From an uncultured Alphaproteobacteria bacterium (GTDB lineage Bacteria; Pseudomonadota; Alphaproteobacteria; HIMB59; GCA-002718135): a stretch of DNA of 64,000 bases. Below, in pieces: positions 36,393-47,514 of this stretch. Below the pieces are notes generated by a model. It did not search any database, was not told the DNA's origin, and saw nothing but the letters and a program-made list of their open reading frames with translations. The stretch lies in NCBI GenBank assembly GCA_902602695.1, contig CACKRO010000004.1, forward strand, positions 1 to 64,000, written 5' to 3'. A program made the translations under genes and the position numbers. Numbering within the stretch: the stretch's first letter is position 1; every line of letters starts with the position of its first letter.

Positions 36393-38759
36393 ATGGTAAA
36401 AAATTTAATTCCAGTTCTACCTCTTAGAGACATAGTAGTATTTCCTAATATGGTAGCCCCCCTATTTGTTGGGAGAGAGCAATCTGTAAATGCTCTTAAT
36501 CATGTAATGACTGGTGATAAAAAAATCTTTTTACTTTCTCAAAAAAATTCAAAAGTTGATAATCCTAACAAGGAAAACCTATATTCATTTGGGACTGTTG
36601 CTAAAATTATACAACTATTAAAACTTCCAGATGGCACTCTTAAGGTTTTAGTTGAAGGTTTGCAAAGAGCAAAAGTAAATAAAATAAATTTTAATAAAGA
36701 GTTTATAACCGCTTCCATTACTGAAATTAATCATAAGACTAAAAAAAATTCAAATATAAAGGCTTTACAGAAACTCGTTATTGAACAATTTGTTGAGTTT
36801 CAAAAAATTAATAAAAAAGTTTCTTTGGATGCAATTAATAATGTTAAAACATTAAATGATCCTAATAAAATTGTTGATATAATCGTATCAAACATTTCAA
36901 TTTCTTTATCTCAAAAACAAGAAATTTTAGAAATTATAAATACAGAAGAAAGACTTAATAAAATTTATGGATATTTAGTATCTGAAATTGATTCTTTTCA
37001 GGTTGAAAAAAAAATAAAAGGTCGTGTTAAGAGACAAATGGAGAAAACACAAAAAGAATATTATTTAAATGAACAAATGAAAGCAATACAAAAGGAGTTA
37101 GGTGAAAACGAAGACTTAGATGAAATTGCTGAGCTTGAGAAAAAATTAAATCAATACAATTTATCTAAGGAAGCTAAAGATAAATGTACTTCTGAAATTA
37201 AAAAGCTAAAAAATATGAGCCCTATGTCAGCAGAGGCAACAGTTATTAGAAATTATTTAGACTGGGTAATGTCAATACCCTGGAATAATCCTGATCAAAT
37301 CTCTCAAAATATTAATAAAGCTTCAACAATTTTAGAAAACGATCACCATGGCTTAGAAAAGGTAAAAGAGAGAATACTTGAATATCTAGCGGTTCAAAAA
37401 AGAACCAATAAACTTAAGGGTCCTATTTTATGTTTAGTTGGACCACCTGGTGTTGGCAAAACATCACTTGGTAAATCTATTGCAAATTCTACTGGAAGAA
37501 GCTTTGTAAGAATGTCTCTTGGTGGCGTAAGAGATGAAGCAGAAATTAGAGGTCATAGAAAAACATATATTGGATCAATGCCTGGTAGATTTATTCAAGC
37601 AATGAAAAAATCAAAATCTTCTAATCCTCTAATATTATTAGATGAAATTGATAAACTTGGTGCTGATTGGAGAGGGGATCCATCCTCTGCTCTTCTTGAA
37701 GTTCTTGATCCTGAACAAAATAGTAAGTTCAATGACCATTATTTAGAACTTGATTACGATCTTTCAGATGTAATGTTTGTATGCACAGCAAATACTCTTA
37801 ATATACCGCCTGCACTTCTCGATAGAATGGAAGTGATTAGAATACCAGGATATACAGAAAAAGAAAAAAATCAAATTGCAAAAAAATATTTAGTCCCTAA
37901 ACAAATCAAAAATCATGGTTTAAAAATATCAGAGATCTCATTTAATTCTAAAGTTTTAAATTCAATAATAAGAAATTATACTAAAGAAGCTGGTGTAAGA
38001 AATCTTGAAAAAGAAATTTCTAAAGTTTGTAGGAAGACTGTAAAGAAATTAGAAACTACCAGATTAAAAAAAATTAAATTAAATGATAAATCTTTACAAG
38101 AACTTTTAGGCATTGCTAGGTTTAGATCTAGTGAAATTGAAAAAAAGAATTTGGTTGGTGTTACTAATGGTCTAGCCTGGACAGAAGTAGGTGGAGAAAT
38201 TTTATCAGTTGAAGTTATTTTATCAGTAGGTAAAGGTAAATTGACTATTACAGGCAAATTAGGCGAAGTCATGAGAGAATCAATTCAAGCCGCAACTTCA
38301 TACGTAAAGTCTAAATCTGTTAATTTAGGAATTAATCCTAAAGATTTTGAGAACTATGATATTCACATACATGTACCTGAAGGAGCTACGCCAAAAGATG
38401 GTCCAAGTGCAGGAATAGCAATCTTTAATTCTCTAGTATCCTCCCTAACTAACAACAAAATTAGAAGAGATGTTGCGATGACTGGAGAAATTACACTTAG
38501 GGGTCGAGTTCTTCCAATTGGAGGCTTAAAAGAAAAAATTTATGCTGCTAGCAGAGCAGGTATAAAAAAAGTTTTAATACCTCAAGAAAATTTTAGAGAA
38601 GTATCTGAATTTGATAAAGAAGTTATTAGAGGTATCAAAATAATTCCTGTTTCTGATGCTTTTGCAATTCTTGAACATACTTTGACTAAATCGGTAATTC
38701 CATTAAATTTAAGCGAATCTCAATTAAAAAATAATCAAAACACTACAAGTACCCATTAA
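36393..38759 (+). CDS. lon: ATP-dependent protease Lon
   Basis: 788 aa cytoplasmic AAA+ serine protease that removes misfolded and regulatory proteins. N-terminal LonN domain (LPVLPLRDIVVFPNMVAPLFVG), long coiled coil near 195-260, Walker A GPPGVGKTS, Walker B LILLDEIDK, and the proteolytic Ser-Lys dyad in DGPSAG and GGLKEKIYAA. Thirty bases separate it from clpX. Confidence 0.98.
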   Translation: MVKNLIPVLPLRDIVVFPNMVAPLFVGREQSVNALNHVMTGDKKIFLLSQKNSKVDNPNKENLYSFGTVAKIIQLLKLPDGTLKVLVEGLQRAKVNKINFNKEFITASITEINHKTKKNSNIKALQKLVIEQFVEFQKINKKVSLDAINNVKTLNDPNKIVDIIVSNISISLSQKQEILEIINTEERLNKIYGYLVSEIDSFQVEKKIKGRVKRQMEKTQKEYYLNEQMKAIQKELGENEDLDEIAELEKKLNQYNLSKEAKDKCTSEIKKLKNMSPMSAEATVIRNYLDWVMSIPWNNPDQISQNINKASTILENDHHGLEKVKERILEYLAVQKRTNKLKGPILCLVGPPGVGKTSLGKSIANSTGRSFVRMSLGGVRDEAEIRGHRKTYIGSMPGRFIQAMKKSKSSNPLILLDEIDKLGADWRGDPSSALLEVLDPEQNSKFNDHYLELDYDLSDVMFVCTANTLNIPPALLDRMEVIRIPGYTEKEKNQIAKKYLVPKQIKNHGLKISEISFNSKVLNSIIRNYTKEAGVRNLEKEISKVCRKTVKKLETTRLKKIKLNDKSLQELLGIARFRSSEIEKKNLVGVTNGLAWTEVGGEILSVEVILSVGKGKLTITGKLGEVMRESIQAATSYVKSKSVNLGINPKDFENYDIHIHVPEGATPKDGPSAGIAIFNSLVSSLTNNKIRRDVAMTGEITLRGRVLPIGGLKEKIYAASRAGIKKVLIPQENFREVSEFDKEVIRGIKIIPVSDAFAILEHTLTKSVIPLNLSESQLKNNQNTTSTH

Positions 38760-38829
38760 TATTTTATTATAAATAATCTCTAAATTTAGCCATTTAATTG
38801 TTAAATTCCCTTATTTCTGCGAAAATTTT

Positions 38830-38888
38830 TATAATAATGTTGACTTGTTGGAAAAACAGACAATTATTATGTAAATTTATTAAAGGAG
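38830..38888 (+). promoter_or_regulatory. candidate promoter(s) and strong RBS of hupB
   Basis: A TATAAT (38830-38835) and a separate TTGACT (38840-38845) with a TATTAT 19 bases on are both possible promoter elements. AAAGGAG at 38882-38888 is an excellent Shine-Dalgarno for the GTG start at 38896. Which promoter is used cannot be told from sequence. Confidence 0.4.
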
Positions 38889-38895
38889 ATTAAAA

Positions 38896-39171
38896 GTGAA
38901 CAAAAATGATCTTATCGCATCTGTAGCATCTTCTGCTGGACTATCAAAATCTGACGCAACTAGAGCAATTGAAAGCTTTCTAGACGCAATAACTAATTCT
39001 TTAAAAAGAGATGAAAAGGTTAGTATTGTTGGATTTGGTAATTTTAGTGTAAGCCATAGAAAAGCAACTACTGGTAGAAATCCTAGAACAGGTGAATCAA
39101 TTCAAATACCAGCATCTAAAAGACCTAAATTTACTGTAGGAAAAGCTCTAAAAGATTCAGTAAACAATTAA
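38896..39171 (+). CDS. hupB: DNA-binding protein HU
   Basis: 91 aa histone-like nucleoid protein that bends DNA as a dimer. The GTG start has a strong Shine-Dalgarno. The diagnostic motif GFGNFSVSHRKATTGRNPRTGE (DNA-binding arm) and a C-terminal KPKFTVGKAL-type end are present. The position after lon is conserved in many proteobacteria. Followed by a strong terminator. Confidence 0.97.
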   Translation: MNKNDLIASVASSAGLSKSDATRAIESFLDAITNSLKRDEKVSIVGFGNFSVSHRKATTGRNPRTGESIQIPASKRPKFTVGKALKDSVNN

Positions 39172-39190
39172 TTATCTTTTTTCCTTGCAC

Positions 39191-39220
39191 CGGCTGTTAA
39201 ATAAATTTAACAGCCGCTTT
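39191..39220 (+). terminator. rho-independent terminator of hupB
   Basis: An 11-bp perfect stem CGGCTGTTAAA / TTTAACAGCCG with a TAAA loop and a T-rich tail, 19 bases after the hupB stop and just before tRNA-Val. Confidence 0.93.
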
Positions 39221-39225
39221 TATTT

Positions 39226-39301
39226 GGGTGTTTAGCTCAGTTGGTAGAGCATCTCGTTTACACCGAGAGGGTCGGGAGTTCAAGTCTCTCAACACCCACC
39301 A
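39226..39301 (+). tRNA. tRNA-Val (TAC)
   Basis: 76 bases: acceptor GGGTGTT with AACACCC, D arm AGCTCAGTTGG, anticodon loop TTTACAC giving TAC, T arm GAGTTCAAGTCTC, encoded CCA. Four bases separate it from tRNA-Asp, so both are probably one precursor. Confidence 0.96.
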
Positions 39302-39304
39302 TGC

Positions 39305-39381
39305 GCGGGAGTAGTTCAGCTGGTTAGAACGCTGCCCTGTCACGGCAGAGGCCGCGGGTTCGAATCCCGTCTCTCGCGCCA
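39305..39381 (+). tRNA. tRNA-Asp (GTC)
   Basis: 77 bases: acceptor GCGGGAG with CTCTCGC (one G-U), anticodon loop CTGTCAC giving GTC, T arm GGGTTCGAATCCC, encoded CCA. Followed by a small hairpin and T7. Confidence 0.96.
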
Positions 39382-39400
39382 CTTAATTAAGTGTTTTTTT
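39380..39400 (+). terminator. terminator of the tRNA-Val/tRNA-Asp unit
   Basis: Short palindrome CACTTAATTAAGTG followed directly by seven T. It overlaps the encoded CCA end of tRNA-Asp by two bases. Confidence 0.7.
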
Positions 39401-39481
39401 GTGTACTAAAGTCGCAACGAGACACATTGTTATTGTTGAATAAATCGTTAAATACATTACTAATTTAATTGTGAGATTATA

Positions 39482-39847
39482 GTGTCAGAGCTTCTATTTG
39501 AATATTTACCCATTTTGATATTTATATTTATTGCATTGGCATTAGCTGTTGGAATGACAATGTTATCTTTTGTGGTAGGGGATTCTCAACCAGATCAAGA
39601 AAAATTATCGGCTTATGAGTGTGGATTTGAAGCTTTTGATGATGCTCGAGGAAGATTTGATGTAAGATTTTATTTAGTAGCGATCTTATTTATTATCTTT
39701 GATTTGGAAGTTGCATTCTTGTTTCCATGGGCAATAACACTTGGCAAAATTGGATTGTTTGGTTTTTGGTCAATGATGATTTTCCTGACTGTTTTAACAA
39801 TTGGTTTTATTTATGAATGGAAAAAAGGAGCTTTAGAATGGGAGTAG
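39482..39847 (+). CDS. nuoA: NADH-quinone oxidoreductase subunit A
   Basis: 121 aa membrane subunit with three hydrophobic segments; [11 protein letters not shown]-like loop ([14 protein letters not shown]) is the ND3 signature that moves during catalysis. GTG start. First gene of a complete 14-gene complex I operon. The promoter presumably lies in the ~80 bases after the tRNA terminator. Confidence 0.96.
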   Translation: MSELLFEYLPILIFIFIALALAVGMTMLSFVVGDSQPDQEKLSAYECGFEAFDDARGRFDVRFYLVAILFIIFDLEVAFLFPWAITLGKIGLFGFWSMMIFLTVLTIGFIYEWKKGALEWE

Positions 39848-40350
39848 ATGAAGCAAAAAAAATTGTTGATGATACTCTGAATACAGAATTATCATCCAAA
39901 GGCTTCTTAGTTGCTAGCTATGATAAAATTCTCACATGGGCTAGAACTGGTTCTTTATGGCCAATGACTTTTGGTTTGGCATGCTGTGGAGTAGAAATGA
40001 TACATTCTTACATGGCAAGATATGATCTTGATCGTTATGGGGTAATACCTAGAGGCAGTCCAAGACAATCTGATGTAATGATAGTTGCTGGTACATTAAC
40101 AAATAAAATGGCTCCAGCTTTAAGAAAGGTTTATGATCAAATGCCAGAACCTCGATGGGTTATATCAATGGGTTCTTGTGCAAATGGAGGAGGATATTAT
40201 CATTATTCATATTCAGTAGTTAGAGGATGTGATCGAATTGTCCCTGTTGATGTTTATGTACCAGGATGCCCCCCAACAGCAGAAGCATTAGTTTACGGCA
40301 TATTGCAATTACAGAAAAAAATTAGAAGAGAAAATAAATTCAAAAGATAA
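39838..40350 (+). CDS. nuoB: NADH-quinone oxidoreductase subunit B
   Basis: Carries the terminal iron-sulfur cluster N2 that reduces quinone. Cluster Cys in [18 protein letters not shown] and [12 protein letters not shown] start at ATG 39838, which has AAGGAG about nine bases upstream inside nuoA; the track's start at 39817 would add seven unlikely residues. Overlaps nuoA by 10 bases. Confidence 0.96.
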   Translation: MGVDEAKKIVDDTLNTELSSKGFLVASYDKILTWARTGSLWPMTFGLACCGVEMIHSYMARYDLDRYGVIPRGSPRQSDVMIVAGTLTNKMAPALRKVYDQMPEPRWVISMGSCANGGGYYHYSYSVVRGCDRIVPVDVYVPGCPPTAEALVYGILQLQKKIRRENKFKR

Positions 40351-40356
40351 TTTTAT

Positions 40357-40938
40357 ATGATTAAAATTCTTACTAAAATAGATGGCATAAATAATGTTTT
40401 AGAGAATAATAATCTGTTAGAAATAGAATTTGAAAAAAATAATATTATAAAAATTTTTAACGAATTAAAAGATAACACCGAGCTAAATTTTAATCAATTA
40501 TTAGATATTACAGCTGTTGACTATCCTTCAAGAGAATTTAGATTTGATTTGATTTATATTTTGCAAAGTTTAACAAAAAATAAAAAAATTATTCTTAAGA
40601 CTTTTATTAAAGAGAACGAAAATATAGAATCAATAACCAATATTCACAAATCTGCGGATTGGTATGAAAGAGAATGTTATGATTTATTTGGAATAGAATT
40701 TATTAACCATCCCGATTTAAGAAGGATAATGACAGATTACAATTTTGAAGGTTATCCATTACGTAAAGATTTTCCTTTAACTGGACATACAGAAGTTCGC
40801 TATGATGATCTTGAAAAAAAAGTAATATATGAGCCTGTTAAGTTAACTCAAGAATTTAGAAATTTTGATAGTGAATCTCCTTGGGAAGGAATGGAAAACA
40901 AACTTTTTGGTGATGAGAAATCTACTGGTGAAAATTAA
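40357..40938 (+). CDS. nuoC: NADH-quinone oxidoreductase subunit C
   Basis: 193 aa hydrophilic peripheral-arm subunit (30 kDa family). The conserved ADWYERECYDLFGIEF followed by HPDLRRIMTDYNFEGYPLRKDFPL is diagnostic. The N-terminal third is poorly conserved and Asn/Lys-rich. It abuts nuoD with no gap. Confidence 0.96.
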   Translation: MIKILTKIDGINNVLENNNLLEIEFEKNNIIKIFNELKDNTELNFNQLLDITAVDYPSREFRFDLIYILQSLTKNKKIILKTFIKENENIESITNIHKSADWYERECYDLFGIEFINHPDLRRIMTDYNFEGYPLRKDFPLTGHTEVRYDDLEKKVIYEPVKLTQEFRNFDSESPWEGMENKLFGDEKSTGEN

Positions 40939-42117
40939 ATGAAAGAAGTAGAGCTTAATACAACTACTATTAATTTTGGCCCCCAACATCCAGCTGCACA
41001 TGGTGTTTTACGTTTAGTAGTTGAACTGGAAGGTGAGGTAGTTCAAAGAGCAGAACCTCATATTGGATTGTTACATAGGGGAACAGAAAAATTAATTGAA
41101 TATAAAACTTATCTTCAGGCAGTTCCTTATTTTGATAGACTTGATTATGTTTCACCAATGTGTCAAGAACATGCTTTTGCATTGGCAACTGAAAATCTCC
41201 TAGGTATCAATGTTCCTGAAAGAGCTAAATATATTCGAGTTATTTTTGCCGAAATTACTAGAATACTAAATCATTTATTAAATATACCTGCCTATGCTGC
41301 TGACATTGGTGCAGTGACACCTTTTTTATGGTGTTTTGAAGAAAGGGAAAAGCTTTTGGAGTTTCATGAAGCCGTATCTGGTGCAAGATTTCATGCAGCC
41401 TATTTTAGACCTGGAGGTGTTCATCAGGATATGCCAGAAGGAATGGAAGAAAAATTATTTGACCATTTTAAAACTCTTCCAAAATTTATTGATGATCTTG
41501 AAAGCTTGTTAACTAATAACAGAATTTTAAGACAAAGATCAGTTGATATAGGAATAATTTCAAAGTCAGAAGCAATTGAATGGGGGTGTTCGGGTCCTGT
41601 ATTAAGAAGTGCAGGTATAGCATGGGATTTAAGAAGATCTCAACCTTATGACGCCTATGATAAAGTTGATTTTGATGTTCCTGTTGGAAAAAAGGGTGAT
41701 TGTTTTGATCGATATTTGGTTCGCATAGAGGAAATGAGACAAAGCATTAGTATTATTAACCAATGTTTAAATAAAATCAAATCAGGTCCAATATCAATTG
41801 AGGATAATAAAATTACACCTCCTAAAAGAAATCAAATGAAAAAATCAATGGAAGCTTTAATTCATCATTTTAAACTTTTCACTGAAGGTTACCGTGTTCC
41901 CGCTGGTCAAGTTTATAGTGCAGTAGAAGCTCCAAAAGGTGAATTTGGCGTTTACCTTGTTTCTGATGGATCTAGTAAACCATATAGATGTAAAATAAGA
42001 GCACCAGGTTTTGCACACCTTCAAACATTGGATCATTTATCTAAAGGCCACTTAATGGCTGACATAGCCGCTATACTTGGTAGCTTAGATATTGTTTTTG
42101 GAGAGATAGATAGATAA
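40939..42117 (+). CDS. nuoD: NADH-quinone oxidoreductase subunit D
   Basis: 392 aa, 49 kDa family, lines the quinone pocket next to Nuo[17 protein letters not shown] at the start, [14 protein letters not shown], and the C-terminal [12 protein letters not shown] are standard. The stop overlaps the nuoE ATG by one base. Confidence 0.97.
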   Translation: MKEVELNTTTINFGPQHPAAHGVLRLVVELEGEVVQRAEPHIGLLHRGTEKLIEYKTYLQAVPYFDRLDYVSPMCQEHAFALATENLLGINVPERAKYIRVIFAEITRILNHLLNIPAYAADIGAVTPFLWCFEEREKLLEFHEAVSGARFHAAYFRPGGVHQDMPEGMEEKLFDHFKTLPKFIDDLESLLTNNRILRQRSVDIGIISKSEAIEWGCSGPVLRSAGIAWDLRRSQPYDAYDKVDFDVPVGKKGDCFDRYLVRIEEMRQSISIINQCLNKIKSGPISIEDNKITPPKRNQMKKSMEALIHHFKLFTEGYRVPAGQVYSAVEAPKGEFGVYLVSDGSSKPYRCKIRAPGFAHLQTLDHLSKGHLMADIAAILGSLDIVFGEIDR

Positions 42118-42716
42118 TGCATCATCCTGGTACAAATAATAAAGTATATAAAAAAATTAATGATAATTTTGAATGGTCATCAGAAAATTTTAAAAAAATT
42201 TCTGAAATAATAAAAAAATATCCATCAAATCGTATTCAAAGCGCAGTTATTCCTTTACTTGATTTAGCACAAAGACAAAATAATGGATGGCTAAGTAAAA
42301 ACTCAATGGAAAAAGTAGCTGAAACTCTAAGTATGTCTTATATAAGAGTTTTGGAAGTTGCCACTTTTTATTCGATGTTTAATTTAGAACCTATTGGTAA
42401 AAATTTTGTCCAAATTTGTAGAACGACACCTTGTTGGTTAAGAGGGAGTGATAAACTGTCTAAAGTTGCACAAGAAGTTTGCGAAACTAATATTGGCGAG
42501 ACAAGTGATGATGAAATATTTACAGTTGTTGAAGTTGAATGCTTAGGTGCATGTTGCAATGCCCCTATGGTCCAGATTAATGATGATTATTATGAAGATT
42601 TAGATGAAGAGAGTTTTAAAAAAATACTTCAAGATTTAAAAGATAATAAATCAATAAAAGTAGGTTCACAAATTGGTAGAAAATCATCACAACCTGAAAG
42701 AAAATTTGATGCTTAA
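42117..42716 (+). CDS. nuoE: NADH-quinone oxidoreductase subunit E
   Basis: 199 aa, 24 kDa family, thioredoxin-like fold with one [2Fe-2S] cluster (Cys in [10 protein letters not shown] and [11 protein letters not shown]). Works with NuoF at the NADH-oxidising tip. Its 3' end overlaps the nuoF start. Confidence 0.96.
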   Translation: MHHPGTNNKVYKKINDNFEWSSENFKKISEIIKKYPSNRIQSAVIPLLDLAQRQNNGWLSKNSMEKVAETLSMSYIRVLEVATFYSMFNLEPIGKNFVQICRTTPCWLRGSDKLSKVAQEVCETNIGETSDDEIFTVVEVECLGACCNAPMVQINDDYYEDLDEESFKKILQDLKDNKSIKVGSQIGRKSSQPERKFDA

Positions 42717-43983
42717 GGAAAAAGATAAAATTTTTAAAAATTTATACGGTTTTGAAGACTGGAAATTAGAAGGTGCCAAAAAAAGAGGTATTTGGACAAA
42801 TACTAAAGAACTTATCAAAATGGGTAGTGATAAAATTGTTGAGGAAATTAAAAATAGTCAATTAAGAGGAAGGGGAGGAGCAGGTTTCCCTGCGGGACTT
42901 AAGTGGTCATTTATGCCAAAAGATTCTGGAAAAGATCATTACCTAGTTGTTAATGCAGATGAGTCAGAGCCAGGCACATGTAAAGATCGAGAGATTATGA
43001 GAAACGATCCACATCTTCTTTTAGAAGGTTGTTTAGTTGCTGCCTTTGCAATGCATGCACATACTTGTTATATTTATATCAGGGGCGAATATTATTCTGA
43101 ATCTTCTAATTTACAAAAAGCAATAGATGAAGCTTACGCAAATAATTTAATTGGTAAAAATGCATGTGGAACAGGGTGGGATTTTGATATTTATCTTCAC
43201 AGAGGAGCAGGAGCATATATTTGTGGTGAAGAAACTGCTTTACTTGAAAGTTTAGAGGGTAAAAAAGGTCAGCCCCGATTAAAGCCTCCATTTCCTGCGG
43301 GTGCAGGTTTATATGGATGTCCTACAACAGTTACAAATGTTGAAACAATCGCTGTCTCGCCAACTATTTTAAGACGTGGTTCTAAATGGTTTGCTAATTT
43401 AGGTAGTGCAAATAATACAGGTACAAAAATTTTTAGTATCTCTGGACACGTAAATAACCCATGTAATGTAGAAGAAGAAATGGGCATACCACTCAAAGAT
43501 CTCATTGAAAAACATGCAGGTGGGGTAATTGGTGGTTGGGAAAATCTATTAGCTGTAATTCCTGGAGGCGCAAGTGTGCCTTTATTACCTAAGTCTATTT
43601 GCGATACTGTTAAAATGGATTTTGATAGTCTAAAAGAAGTGCAAAGTGGATTAGGCACTGCGGCTGTTATTGTAATGAATAAATCAACAGATATTGTTGA
43701 GGCAATAGCCAGATTATCACATTTTTATAAGCATGAAAGTTGTGGTCAATGTACACCTTGCAGAGAAGGTACTGGATGGATGTACAGAATGATGGAAAAA
43801 ATGATTCATGGAAACGTTAAACATAAAGATATTGATAAAATTTTAGATGTAACAAAGCAAATTGAAGGTCATACTATTTGCGCCTTAGGTGATGCCGCTG
43901 CTTGGCCTATTCAAGGTTTGTTTAGACATTTTAGACCTGAAATTGAAAAAAGAATTGAAGAAAGAAACAGAAGAGTAGCCTAG
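42709..43983 (+). CDS. nuoF: NADH-quinone oxidoreductase subunit F
   Basis: About 424 aa, binds NADH, FMN and a [4Fe-4S] cluster. FMN/NADH loop [16 protein letters not shown] and cluster Cys in [15 protein letters not shown]. The start is set at ATG 42709, overlapping the nuoE stop. The track's 42673 start lies deeper in nuoE and gives a non-homologous extension. Confidence 0.96.
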   Translation: MLKEKDKIFKNLYGFEDWKLEGAKKRGIWTNTKELIKMGSDKIVEEIKNSQLRGRGGAGFPAGLKWSFMPKDSGKDHYLVVNADESEPGTCKDREIMRNDPHLLLEGCLVAAFAMHAHTCYIYIRGEYYSESSNLQKAIDEAYANNLIGKNACGTGWDFDIYLHRGAGAYICGEETALLESLEGKKGQPRLKPPFPAGAGLYGCPTTVTNVETIAVSPTILRRGSKWFANLGSANNTGTKIFSISGHVNNPCNVEEEMGIPLKDLIEKHAGGVIGGWENLLAVIPGGASVPLLPKSICDTVKMDFDSLKEVQSGLGTAAVIVMNKSTDIVEAIARLSHFYKHESCGQCTPCREGTGWMYRMMEKMIHGNVKHKDIDKILDVTKQIEGHTICALGDAAAWPIQGLFRHFRPEIEKRIEERNRRVA

Positions 43984-46022
43984 TGCCAAAGATAACAATT
44001 GACAATAAAGAATACGAATTTGAAAACGGCATGACCGTAATGCAAGCTTGTGAACAAGCAGGAACTGAAATTCCAAGATTTTGTTATCATGAAAAACTCT
44101 CAATAGCAGGAAACTGTAGAATGTGTTTAGTAGAAATGGAAAAAGCTCCCAAACCTATTGCATCATGTGCCATGCCAGCTTCAGATGGAATGGTTATAAA
44201 AACTAATACTGAAACAGTTAAAAAAGCTCGTAAAGGCGTAATGGAGTTTCTTCTTATTAATCATCCATTGGATTGCCCTATTTGTGATCAAGGAGGAGAG
44301 TGCGATCTTCAAGACCAAGCTATGTATTATGGTTTTGACAAAACTAGATATGAAGAAAATAAAAGAGCAGTTCAAAATAAAAATATGGGACCACTTGTCA
44401 AAACAATTATGACAAGATGTATACATTGCACAAGATGCGTAAGGTTTTCTACAGAAGTTGCTGGAGTTGATGATATAGGATTGCTTGGCAGAGGTGAAAA
44501 TGCTGAGATCACTACATACTTAGAAAAAACTATTGAGTCAGAATTATCTGGAAATGTAATTGATTTGTGTCCTGTAGGTGCGTTAACAAGTAAGCCATAC
44601 GCATTTAAATCAAGACCATGGGAACTAACTAAGACAGAAACATTCGATGTGTTTGATGGCATAGGTTCAAGTATAAGAATTGATACAAGAGGAAAAAAAG
44701 TTTTAAGAGCTCTTCCTAGAATAAATGAAGATACCAATGAAGAATGGATAAGTGATAAATCTAGATTTGCAGTTGATGGACTCTCAAGTCAAAGATTGGA
44801 TAATGTATATTCAAAATCAAATAAAAAACTCCAAAAATGTTCATGGGATGATGCATTTGAATTAATAAAAAAAGAAATTACAAAAAGAGGTAAAGAAAAT
44901 ACTGTATTCCTATCTGGTAAGTTTACTGATATTGAAACTTTATATTCCGCACAAAAATTTAGCAATTCACTAAAATCAAAAAACTATGATTGCAGATTTG
45001 ATAATACACAAATTATCGATAATTCATCTTCAAGTTATAAATTTAATTCAACAATTCAAGAAATTGAAAAAGCTGATGCTATTCTTTTAATTGGATCCAA
45101 TCCTAGATGGGAAGCGGCGGTACTAAATGCTAGAATTAGAAAGGCATATATTGAAAATAACTGCAAAATTGGTCTTATAGGTCCTAAATTAGATCTTACT
45201 TACGATTATCATCATTTATCTGATTCTTTAGATTACCTTAATAATTTATCTAATAATAAATCTGAATTCAATAAAGTTTTAAAATCTGCAAAAAACCCAC
45301 TTATAATATTAGGTACTTCAGCAATAAATAATGATCATGGAAAAAAAATATTAGAAACTGCAGGATTAATTGCAAAAAAAATTCAAAAAAATAAAAATAT
45401 AAATCCATTAAATATTCTTAACCAAGATATTTCTAGAGTAGGAGCATTAGATTTGAAATTTTATAATAAAAAATTTGATAATGATTACAATAAACAATTA
45501 AAAAAACATATTGATAAAACAAAGCCTGTAGTTTTCTTAATGGGGTTAGATGAGATAAATTTTTCAACATTTGAAAATGCTTTTGTTGTTTATCTTGGTC
45601 ATCATGGAGACTTTTCAGCATCTATAGCTGATATAATTTTACCAACCCCTGCGTATACCGAAAAAAGTTCTACTTATATGAATATAGAAGGTAGAGTTAT
45701 TCAAACGACTAAGTGTCATAACCCAATAGGTGAAGCAAAAGAGGAGTGGAAAATTTTTAGAGTTTTAAGCGACTTATTTGAAAAAAATTTAAATTTTAAT
45801 AATCTTGGGGAGCTTCGAAATGAGCTTACAAGTACTTATGGTCAATTTGCTCTCTTAAATGAAGTTAATTCTATTGGCGAAATAACTTTTGCTAAAAATA
45901 ATAAAATTGAGAATATTAAAATTAAATATAACATTGAAAATTTTTATATGAATGACTCTATTTCTAGATCTTCTGAAACAATGGCAAAATGTACTAAAGA
46001 TATTTTAAATAAGGCAGCATAA
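43983..46022 (+). CDS. nuoG: NADH-quinone oxidoreductase subunit G
   Basis: 679 aa peripheral subunit holding several iron-sulfur clusters. N-terminal [2Fe-2S] ferredoxin domain (CYHEKLSIAGNCRMC), CPICDQGGECDLQDQ, and the ferredoxin-like TRCIHCTRCVRF. The C-terminal molybdopterin-oxidoreductase-like domain is poorly conserved. GTG start sharing a base with the nuoF stop. Confidence 0.96.
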   Translation: MPKITIDNKEYEFENGMTVMQACEQAGTEIPRFCYHEKLSIAGNCRMCLVEMEKAPKPIASCAMPASDGMVIKTNTETVKKARKGVMEFLLINHPLDCPICDQGGECDLQDQAMYYGFDKTRYEENKRAVQNKNMGPLVKTIMTRCIHCTRCVRFSTEVAGVDDIGLLGRGENAEITTYLEKTIESELSGNVIDLCPVGALTSKPYAFKSRPWELTKTETFDVFDGIGSSIRIDTRGKKVLRALPRINEDTNEEWISDKSRFAVDGLSSQRLDNVYSKSNKKLQKCSWDDAFELIKKEITKRGKENTVFLSGKFTDIETLYSAQKFSNSLKSKNYDCRFDNTQIIDNSSSSYKFNSTIQEIEKADAILLIGSNPRWEAAVLNARIRKAYIENNCKIGLIGPKLDLTYDYHHLSDSLDYLNNLSNNKSEFNKVLKSAKNPLIILGTSAINNDHGKKILETAGLIAKKIQKNKNINPLNILNQDISRVGALDLKFYNKKFDNDYNKQLKKHIDKTKPVVFLMGLDEINFSTFENAFVVYLGHHGDFSASIADIILPTPAYTEKSSTYMNIEGRVIQTTKCHNPIGEAKEEWKIFRVLSDLFEKNLNFNNLGELRNELTSTYGQFALLNEVNSIGEITFAKNNKIENIKIKYNIENFYMNDSISRSSETMAKCTKDILNKAA

Positions 46023-46029
46023 TAATTAA

Positions 46030-47031
46030 ATGAATTATGATATATTAATTACAGGGTTAATAATCGTTGCCCAAATACTTGCTGTTGTTGTGCCAGTTTT
46101 AATATCTGTAGCTTTTTTAGTTTATGCTGAAAGAAAAGTTTTAGCCCTAATTCAATTAAGAAGAGGTCCAAATATAGTAGGGCCTTTTGGTATATTACAA
46201 AGCTTTGCTGATGCATTAAAACTTATTACTAAAGAAAATATTATACCTAGTGGATCAAATAAAATTGTTTTTATTTTAGCACCCATAATAACAATGGTAC
46301 TTAGCTTAGCAGGTTGGGCAGTAATTCCTTTTGCTCCAGGATGGGTAGTCTCTGATATTAACGTAGGTATAATGTATCTGTTTGCAGTATCATCTCTTGG
46401 AGTATATGGAATAATAATGGCCGGTTGGGCTAGTAACTCTCAATATCCTTTTCTAGGAGCATTAAGATCAGCTGCTCAAATGGTTTCATATGAAGTATCT
46501 ATTGGATTTGTAATAATTACAGTATTATTATGTGTAGGTTCTTTAAATTTATCAAAGATAGTTTTAGCTCAGCAGACTGTCTGGTTTGCAATTCCATTAT
46601 TACCTATGTTCATTATTTTTTTTATTTCTGCTTTAGCTGAAACAAATAGATTACCTTTTGATCTTCCTGAAGATGAATCAACACTTGTTGCAGGATTTTT
46701 TACTGAATATTCATCTGCTTCATTTGTATTATTTTTTTTAGGTGAATACGCGAGTATGATTTTAATGTCTTCTATGACTGTCATTCTTTTTTTAGGCGGA
46801 TGGCTTCCTCCAATTGATGTATACCCATTAAATGTTGTTCCTGGAGTAATCTGGTTTACTGTGAAAGTAATATTTATATTATTTTTATTTATTTGGGTTA
46901 GAGGAACTTTCCCAAGATATAGATATGATCAGTTAATGAGACTTGGATGGAAAGTTTTTCTACCATTTTCTTTGTTTTGGGTTGTGGCAACTTCTGGTTT
47001 TTTAGTATATTTTGATATGCTGCCAAATTAA
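46030..47031 (+). CDS. nuoH: NADH-quinone oxidoreductase subunit H
   Basis: 333 aa, eight-helix membrane subunit (ND1) linking the quinone site to the proton pumps. [22 protein letters not shown] and [21 protein letters not shown] are the family signatures. Confidence 0.97.
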   Translation: MNYDILITGLIIVAQILAVVVPVLISVAFLVYAERKVLALIQLRRGPNIVGPFGILQSFADALKLITKENIIPSGSNKIVFILAPIITMVLSLAGWAVIPFAPGWVVSDINVGIMYLFAVSSLGVYGIIMAGWASNSQYPFLGALRSAAQMVSYEVSIGFVIITVLLCVGSLNLSKIVLAQQTVWFAIPLLPMFIIFFISALAETNRLPFDLPEDESTLVAGFFTEYSSASFVLFFLGEYASMILMSSMTVILFLGGWLPPIDVYPLNVVPGVIWFTVKVIFILFLFIWVRGTFPRYRYDQLMRLGWKVFLPFSLFWVVATSGFLVYFDMLPN

Positions 47032-47032
47032 T

Positions 47033-47512
47033 ATGTATAAATTTATTAAATCTTTTACTTTATTTGAATTATTTCAAGGACTATTTTTAACTTTCAAATA
47101 CATATTTAAATCTAAAGTTACAATAAATTATCCTCATGAAAAAGGTCCATTAAGCCCACGTTTTAGAGGTGAGCATGCTTTGAGAAGATATCCAAGTGGG
47201 GAAGAGAGATGTATCGCATGTAAGCTTTGTGAAGCAGTATGTCCTGCTCAGGCAATTACAATTGAAGCAGAGCCAAGAGAGGATGGAAGCAGAAGAACAA
47301 CAAGATATGATATAGATATGACTAAATGTATTTACTGTGGTTTATGTCAAGAATCTTGCCCAGTTGATGCAATAGTCGAAGGACCAAATTTTGAATTTGC
47401 CACTGAAACGAGAGAAGAATTAATTTATAATAAAGATAAACTTTTAGAAAATGGAGATAGATGGGAGCAAGAAATTGCTCAAAATATTCATCTCGATAGA
47501 AAATATAGATAA
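47033..47512 (+). CDS. nuoI: NADH-quinone oxidoreductase subunit I
   Basis: 159 aa peripheral subunit with two [4Fe-4S] clusters: [16 protein letters not shown] and [16 protein letters not shown]. The start is placed at ATG 47033, one base after the nuoH stop; the track's TTG at 47012 lies inside nuoH. Confidence 0.97.
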   Translation: MYKFIKSFTLFELFQGLFLTFKYIFKSKVTINYPHEKGPLSPRFRGEHALRRYPSGEERCIACKLCEAVCPAQAITIEAEPREDGSRRTTRYDIDMTKCIYCGLCQESCPVDAIVEGPNFEFATETREELIYNKDKLLENGDRWEQEIAQNIHLDRKYR

Positions 47513-47514
47513 GA

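Noticed and set aside
39197-39382. 61 aa minus-strand ORF MARETGFEPAASAV...
   Set aside because: It is the antisense of tRNA-Val and tRNA-Asp; this sequence is a well-known artefact of translating tRNA genes backwards.
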